The notes beneath the pieces are model-generated. The model was not told where the DNA came from. It did not search any database and was given only the letters and a program-made list of their open reading frames with translations. The position numbers were made by a program, and so were the translations under genes. A DNA stretch of 15,881 nucleotides from Holosporales bacterium (lineage in GTDB: Bacteria; Pseudomonadota; Alphaproteobacteria; RUG11792), in contig JAITTR010000083.1 of NCBI GenBank assembly GCA_031286725.1, positions 1-15,881 on the forward strand, read 5' to 3'. Of the stretch, positions 13,230 to 15,881 are shown one piece after another. The first letter of the stretch is position 1. The number at the start of each line of letters is the position of its first letter.

Positions 13230-13553
13230 TTAACCAAAAGAAAATTTAAAACCCAAAGTTATTGTTGTAGACTTTTGCTTTTCAATAGTAGCACGGTGTG
13301 AATTAGCCAACGTTGCACGAAGCCTTTCCCGTTCGGCAAATGGCACCTCATGATTAAAACACGCAGGAACGTCTTTTTTCCTTTCTCTTCTGTCAAAAAC
13401 TTCCAACAATCCGTTAATGCATAGCCTTTGCTCAGTTAACTCTTTACTTTCAGCCCAAGAAAAGTATTCGGCGGCAGATAAGTCTGAAGGCATATCTATA
13501 GGCGTAAACCCAACTAATAAACAAGCTAATTTAAAAACAAATTTAGCAAACAT
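13230..13553 (-). CDS. Small exported protein of unknown function
   Basis: I do not recognise this 107-residue protein. It begins with a probable signal peptide (MFAKFVFKLACLLVGF, cleavage perhaps near residue 27 after DLSA), followed by a charged middle with LTEQRLCINGLLEVFDRRER. It ends in TTITLGFKFSFG, an alternating strand-like tail with aromatic residues, as in outer-membrane or secreted beta proteins. Translation is supported by AAAGGA seven bases before the ATG, and a promoter-like pair lies just upstream. The Cys in LAC does not fit a lipobox. It stands alone between pseudogenes. It could be a young or truncated gene; the start and signal are the firmer parts. Confidence 0.5.
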   Translation of the reverse strand: MFAKFVFKLACLLVGFTPIDMPSDLSAAEYFSWAESKELTEQRLCINGLLEVFDRRERKKDVPACFNHEVPFAERERLRATLANSHRATIEKQKSTTITLGFKFSFG

Positions 13554-13577
13554 ATAAATCCTTTCTCGGCGGGCTAG

Positions 13578-13606
13578 AGTATCCTAATCGTTTCCTTACA
13601 AAACAA
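13578..13606 (-). promoter_or_regulatory. Possible promoter of the exported-protein gene
   Basis: On the minus strand TTGTTT (13601-13606), a 17-base spacer and GATACT (13578-13583) each match four of six consensus bases. Transcription would start about 18 bases before the ATG at 13553, leaving room for the AAAGGA site. Confidence 0.35.
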
Positions 13607-13656
13607 AAGACATAAGGAATTTTTAACTTTTACTTGATATCCAAAGCCATCCCAAA

Positions 13657-13674
13657 TCCCCGCCATCCCGGGGA
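13657..13674. other. GC-rich 6-bp hairpin
   Basis: TCCCCG (13657-13662) and CGGGGA (13669-13674) pair around CCATCC. It stands out in AT-rich surroundings. There is no T-run on either side, so it is not a standard terminator. Confidence 0.4.
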
Positions 13675-13732
13675 GCCTTATCTACCGCTTTCTATGCAAG
13701 CATAGCTTTAGCATATCATATTTCGCTTAAGA

Positions 13733-14020
13733 TTAAGTTAATTTCAACAACTTTTTTGCAAATAAACTTATAACGTCGTTACAATTTTCCTACAAAGCCT
13801 TTAGAAAATGGTTTGCGACAGTGAAGCGCATAGAAAATTCAATGGTTTTATCGGCAATCCTTTCCAAGTTTTTGAACTCTTTATTAACAAGCTAATCAAA
13901 AACCTCGTTTGTGTCTACGATAGAAATTTTAGGCGCGCCAATGTTTATACCCCCTATATTTCTTAACGAATAGAAACTACTTTCTTCATTTTCTTTACAT
14001 AAAATAAACGTTGCGCTAAA
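13733..14020 (-). pseudogene. Decayed minus-strand reading frame upstream of rpmF
   Basis: A minus-strand frame of about 95 codons runs through this otherwise empty region with only two internal stops (TAGs at 13892-13894 and 13790-13792), ending in TAA at 13733. It reads protein-like: GGINIGAPKISIVDTNEVFD, then LVNKEFKNLERIADKTIEF and ENCNDVISLFAKKLLK. I cannot name the family, and no start codon with a ribosome site is visible. It may be a gene fragment destroyed by nonsense mutations. The alternative is chance, as AT-rich sequence normally contains more stops than this. Confidence 0.3.
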
Positions 14021-14022
14021 CT
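13994..14022 (+). promoter_or_regulatory. Possible promoter of the rpmF-plsX-fabH operon
   Basis: TTTACA (13994-13999, five of six), a 17-base spacer and TAAACT (14017-14022, four of six). Transcription would begin near 14029, about 34 bases before the rpmF ATG at 14063. Confidence 0.4.
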
Positions 14023-14062
14023 AGCTGGGAGTTGTATGTTATTTATTTTTGGGTTGCTTAAG

Positions 14063-14254
14063 ATGGCGGTTCCTAAGAAGAAGACTTCTAAATCTAAGAG
14101 AGACATGAGAAGATCTCACGATTTTAATACTCCCGTAAACGCTATAGTCTGCGGAAATTGCGGGAAGCCTATTGTATCGCATAACGTATGTAAGTTTTGC
14201 AATTTTTATAACGGTCGGAACATTAGAGCTGCGGAGACTGTTGGAAAAGTATAG
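14063..14254 (+). CDS. rpmF: Ribosomal protein bL32
   Basis: A 63-residue basic protein of the large ribosomal subunit, of the zinc-binding type. It starts with the near-invariant MAVPKKKTSKSKRDMRRSHD and carries a four-cysteine zinc site, Cys30-x2-Cys33 and Cys43-x2-Cys46. The ATG at 14063 gives the family N-terminus. An in-frame ATG at 14036 with GGGAG in front would add MLFIFGLLK, but the predicted transcript start near 14029 leaves that site little room. It precedes plsX by 20 bases, the common rpmF-plsX-fabH arrangement. Confidence 0.95.
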   Translation: MAVPKKKTSKSKRDMRRSHDFNTPVNAIVCGNCGKPIVSHNVCKFCNFYNGRNIRAAETVGKV

Positions 14255-14274
14255 TTTTATATCTTGCGTGATTC

Positions 14275-15321
14275 GTGATTAAGGTTGCTTTAGACGCGAT
14301 GGGAGGAGATTTAGGGATTACGGCGTCTATCCATGGGTTAGATTATTATTTATCCAAATCTGCTAATTTGAAAGTATTTTTCAATATATTTGGTAACAAA
14401 AAACAAATTGAGGATAGCATATCTAAATGCAAAAATATTTCTTCCGATATATACGAAATATTCGAAACGGGAGATAAAAAAATAAACTCAAACGACAAGC
14501 CGTCTGTTGCCATCCGAAAGGGAAAAGGATCGAGCATGTTTGACGCTATCTCGCACGTTGCGAACGAAAAGTCTAATGTAGTCGTTTCTTCCGGAAATAC
14601 AGGGGCGTATATGGCATTGTCTAAAATGCTATTAGGAACCATAGAGGAAATAGAAAGGCCGGCTCTTGTTTGCGTAATGCCTAATATAAAGGGGAAAAGC
14701 GTAATGCTTGATCTTGGAGCTAATGTTGATTGTTCCTCCTCAAAATTAATACAATTCGCTTTGATGGGGCAGGCCGTTGCTCGCGTTTTGTTGAAAATTA
14801 ACAATCCATCTGTTGGTTTGTTAAATATTGGAACTGAGAGATCGAAAGGCACTAACGCGCTAGAGGAAGCTTTTGATTTTTTGAGCGGTTCGGATATCAA
14901 TTTTATAGGGTTTATTGAAGGCGTCGATATTACGAAAGGAACTGCCGACGTTATTGTAACAGACGGTTTTTCGGGGAATATTTCGCTAAAAACTATGGAA
15001 GGAACTATCAGATATTTGACGAGTCTAGCGCAGGCCGAGTTAAAATCGAGTATTTTAGGGAAAATAGGATATTTGTTTGGCAGAAATATAGTAAAATCTA
15101 TTAAAAATGCAATAGATCCCCGCAATCACAATGGAGCGCCTCTTGTGGGGTTGCAAAAAATTGCGGTAAAAAGTCATGGCAATTCCGATCATATTGGATT
15201 TTCTAACGCTATATCCGCAGCTGTCAATTTAGCCGAGTCTGATTTTGTTAATAATATAAAAGAGGCTATTTCAATAATTGGAATAGATAAATCTAATGAG
15301 AACAATAATAAAAAGCGTTGA
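14275..15321 (+). CDS. plsX: Phosphate acyltransferase PlsX
   Basis: Makes acyl-phosphate from acyl-ACP, the first step feeding PlsY and phospholipid synthesis; a peripheral membrane enzyme. The 348 residues are of normal length. The start is GTG at 14275, giving MIKVALDAMGGDLG. Family motifs are VSSGNTGAYMA (about 104-114), MLDLGANVDC (about 144-153), GLLNIGTERSKG and TADVIVTDGFSGNISLKTMEG (about 223-243). No strong Shine-Dalgarno is seen, so it may be coupled to rpmF. The end overlaps fabH by 26 bases, implying coupled expression of phospholipid and fatty acid synthesis. Confidence 0.96.
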   Translation: MIKVALDAMGGDLGITASIHGLDYYLSKSANLKVFFNIFGNKKQIEDSISKCKNISSDIYEIFETGDKKINSNDKPSVAIRKGKGSSMFDAISHVANEKSNVVVSSGNTGAYMALSKMLLGTIEEIERPALVCVMPNIKGKSVMLDLGANVDCSSSKLIQFALMGQAVARVLLKINNPSVGLLNIGTERSKGTNALEEAFDFLSGSDINFIGFIEGVDITKGTADVIVTDGFSGNISLKTMEGTIRYLTSLAQAELKSSILGKIGYLFGRNIVKSIKNAIDPRNHNGAPLVGLQKIAVKSHGNSDHIGFSNAISAAVNLAESDFVNNIKEAISIIGIDKSNENNNKKR

Positions 15322-15881
15322 AACGTATTTACCGAAAAAAGTTTTGTCCAACGATGACTTATCAGAATTTCTGGATACGTCTCATGAATGGATTTTTAGC
15401 CGAACGGGTATAGAAAGAAGGCATTTAGTTGAAGAAGGCGAGTTAGTTTCCGATTTGGGACTAAAAGCCGCTTTAAAGGCCATTGATGCCGCGAAAATTT
15501 CCGCAAAAGATTTGGATGCTATTGTCGTCGCAACCGCCACGGCGGATAGAAGATTTCCGTCAGCCTCGGCCAAAATTCAAGGAGATTTGGGAGCCGTTAA
15601 GGCTTTTGCATTTGATATAAATGCCGCTTGTTCCGGATTTATTTATGCTTTATCTATTTGCGATAGTCTTATCAAAACAAAAGAATTAAAAAACGTTTTG
15701 TTAATCGGAGCGGATACTTTGTCTTTATTTGTAGATTGGACAGATAGAGCGACTTGCGTTTTGTTTGGAGACGGGGCAGGAGCAGCCGTTTTACAACCAT
15801 CTGATGATAACGCAAGAGGAGTAATAGCAACTAAATTGTATTCCGATGGGACTAAGTATGATTATATTTTATCTCATGACG
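15296..15881 (+). CDS. fabH: 3-oxoacyl-ACP synthase III (partial at window end)
   Basis: Condenses acetyl-CoA with malonyl-ACP to start fatty acid synthesis. The first 195 residues are visible and no stop is reached. The start is ATG at 15296 inside the plsX end, giving MRTIIKSVETYLPKKVLSND. Visible motifs are DTSHEWIFSRTGIERRH (about 27-43) and DINAACSGFIYAL with the nucleophile Cys112, the same number as in E. coli FabH. LFGDGAGAAVL, a thiolase-fold loop, lies at about 161-171. The His and Asn of the active site are beyond the window. Confidence 0.95.
   Translation, partial: MRTIIKSVETYLPKKVLSNDDLSEFLDTSHEWIFSRTGIERRHLVEEGELVSDLGLKAALKAIDAAKISAKDLDAIVVATATADRRFPSASAKIQGDLGAVKAFAFDINAACSGFIYALSICDSLIKTKELKNVLLIGADTLSLFVDWTDRATCVLFGDGAGAAVLQPSDDNARGVIATKLYSDGTKYDYILSHD

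Noticed and set aside
14346..15125. A 259-codon open frame on the minus strand
   Set aside because: It lies fully antisense to plsX, whose family motifs are unmistakable. The antisense frame has no ribosome site and no recognisable motif, and it results from plsX codon choice.
1..15881. CRISPR array, insertion sequence or prophage
   Set aside because: No regularly spaced direct repeats, no transposase motifs and no phage genes are visible; the dispersed repeats have no terminal inverted repeats or target duplications that I can show.

Overview
The window is AT-rich (roughly one third G+C by eye) and reads as a piece of a small, host-associated alphaproteobacterial genome, probably of the Rickettsiales/Holosporales kind. 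The reasons are the rpmH-rnpA-yidD-yidC block, an alphaproteobacterial EnvZ-type kinase without a partner regulator, a DUF2608 protein (a family common in intracellular bacteria), many pseudogenes and long gene-free gaps. The lineage is an inference; no rRNA or tRNA gene is present to settle it.

Layout. Positions 1-431 hold a small unrecognised gene behind a structured leader. An EnvZ-like sensor kinase (520-1827, minus) is transcribed away from a lipoprotein S41 protease of the CtpA family (1916-3094), which is followed at once by a DUF2608 HAD-fold protein (3096-3911). After a gene-poor gap comes an eroded minus-strand copy of the small gene (4345-4569). A tightly packed plus-strand operon follows: rpmH, rnpA, yidD, yidC, ispG and an RluC-type pseudouridine synthase (4754-9083). 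A broken minus-strand gene precedes ffh (9576-10889). Then come a gap with a long perfect hairpin, an APC-type basic amino acid/polyamine exchanger on the minus strand (11271-12614), another leader plus a frameshifted copy of the small gene (12847-13155), a small exported protein (13230-13553, minus), a decayed minus-strand frame, and the rpmF-plsX-fabH operon, cut by the window end.

How the genes work together. rpmH, rnpA, yidD, yidC and ffh cover translation, tRNA processing and protein delivery to the inner membrane (Ffh targets, YidC inserts, YidD assists). ispG serves isoprenoid synthesis, and plsX/fabH serve phospholipid and fatty acid synthesis. The kinase, protease and exchanger act at the envelope.

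The most novel signal is a three-copy family (one intact, two broken) of small basic proteins of about 100 residues. The two plus-strand copies share a leader that is about 91% identical over 90 bases. The leader ends in a hairpin overlapping the ribosome binding site, with one compensating base-pair change between copies.
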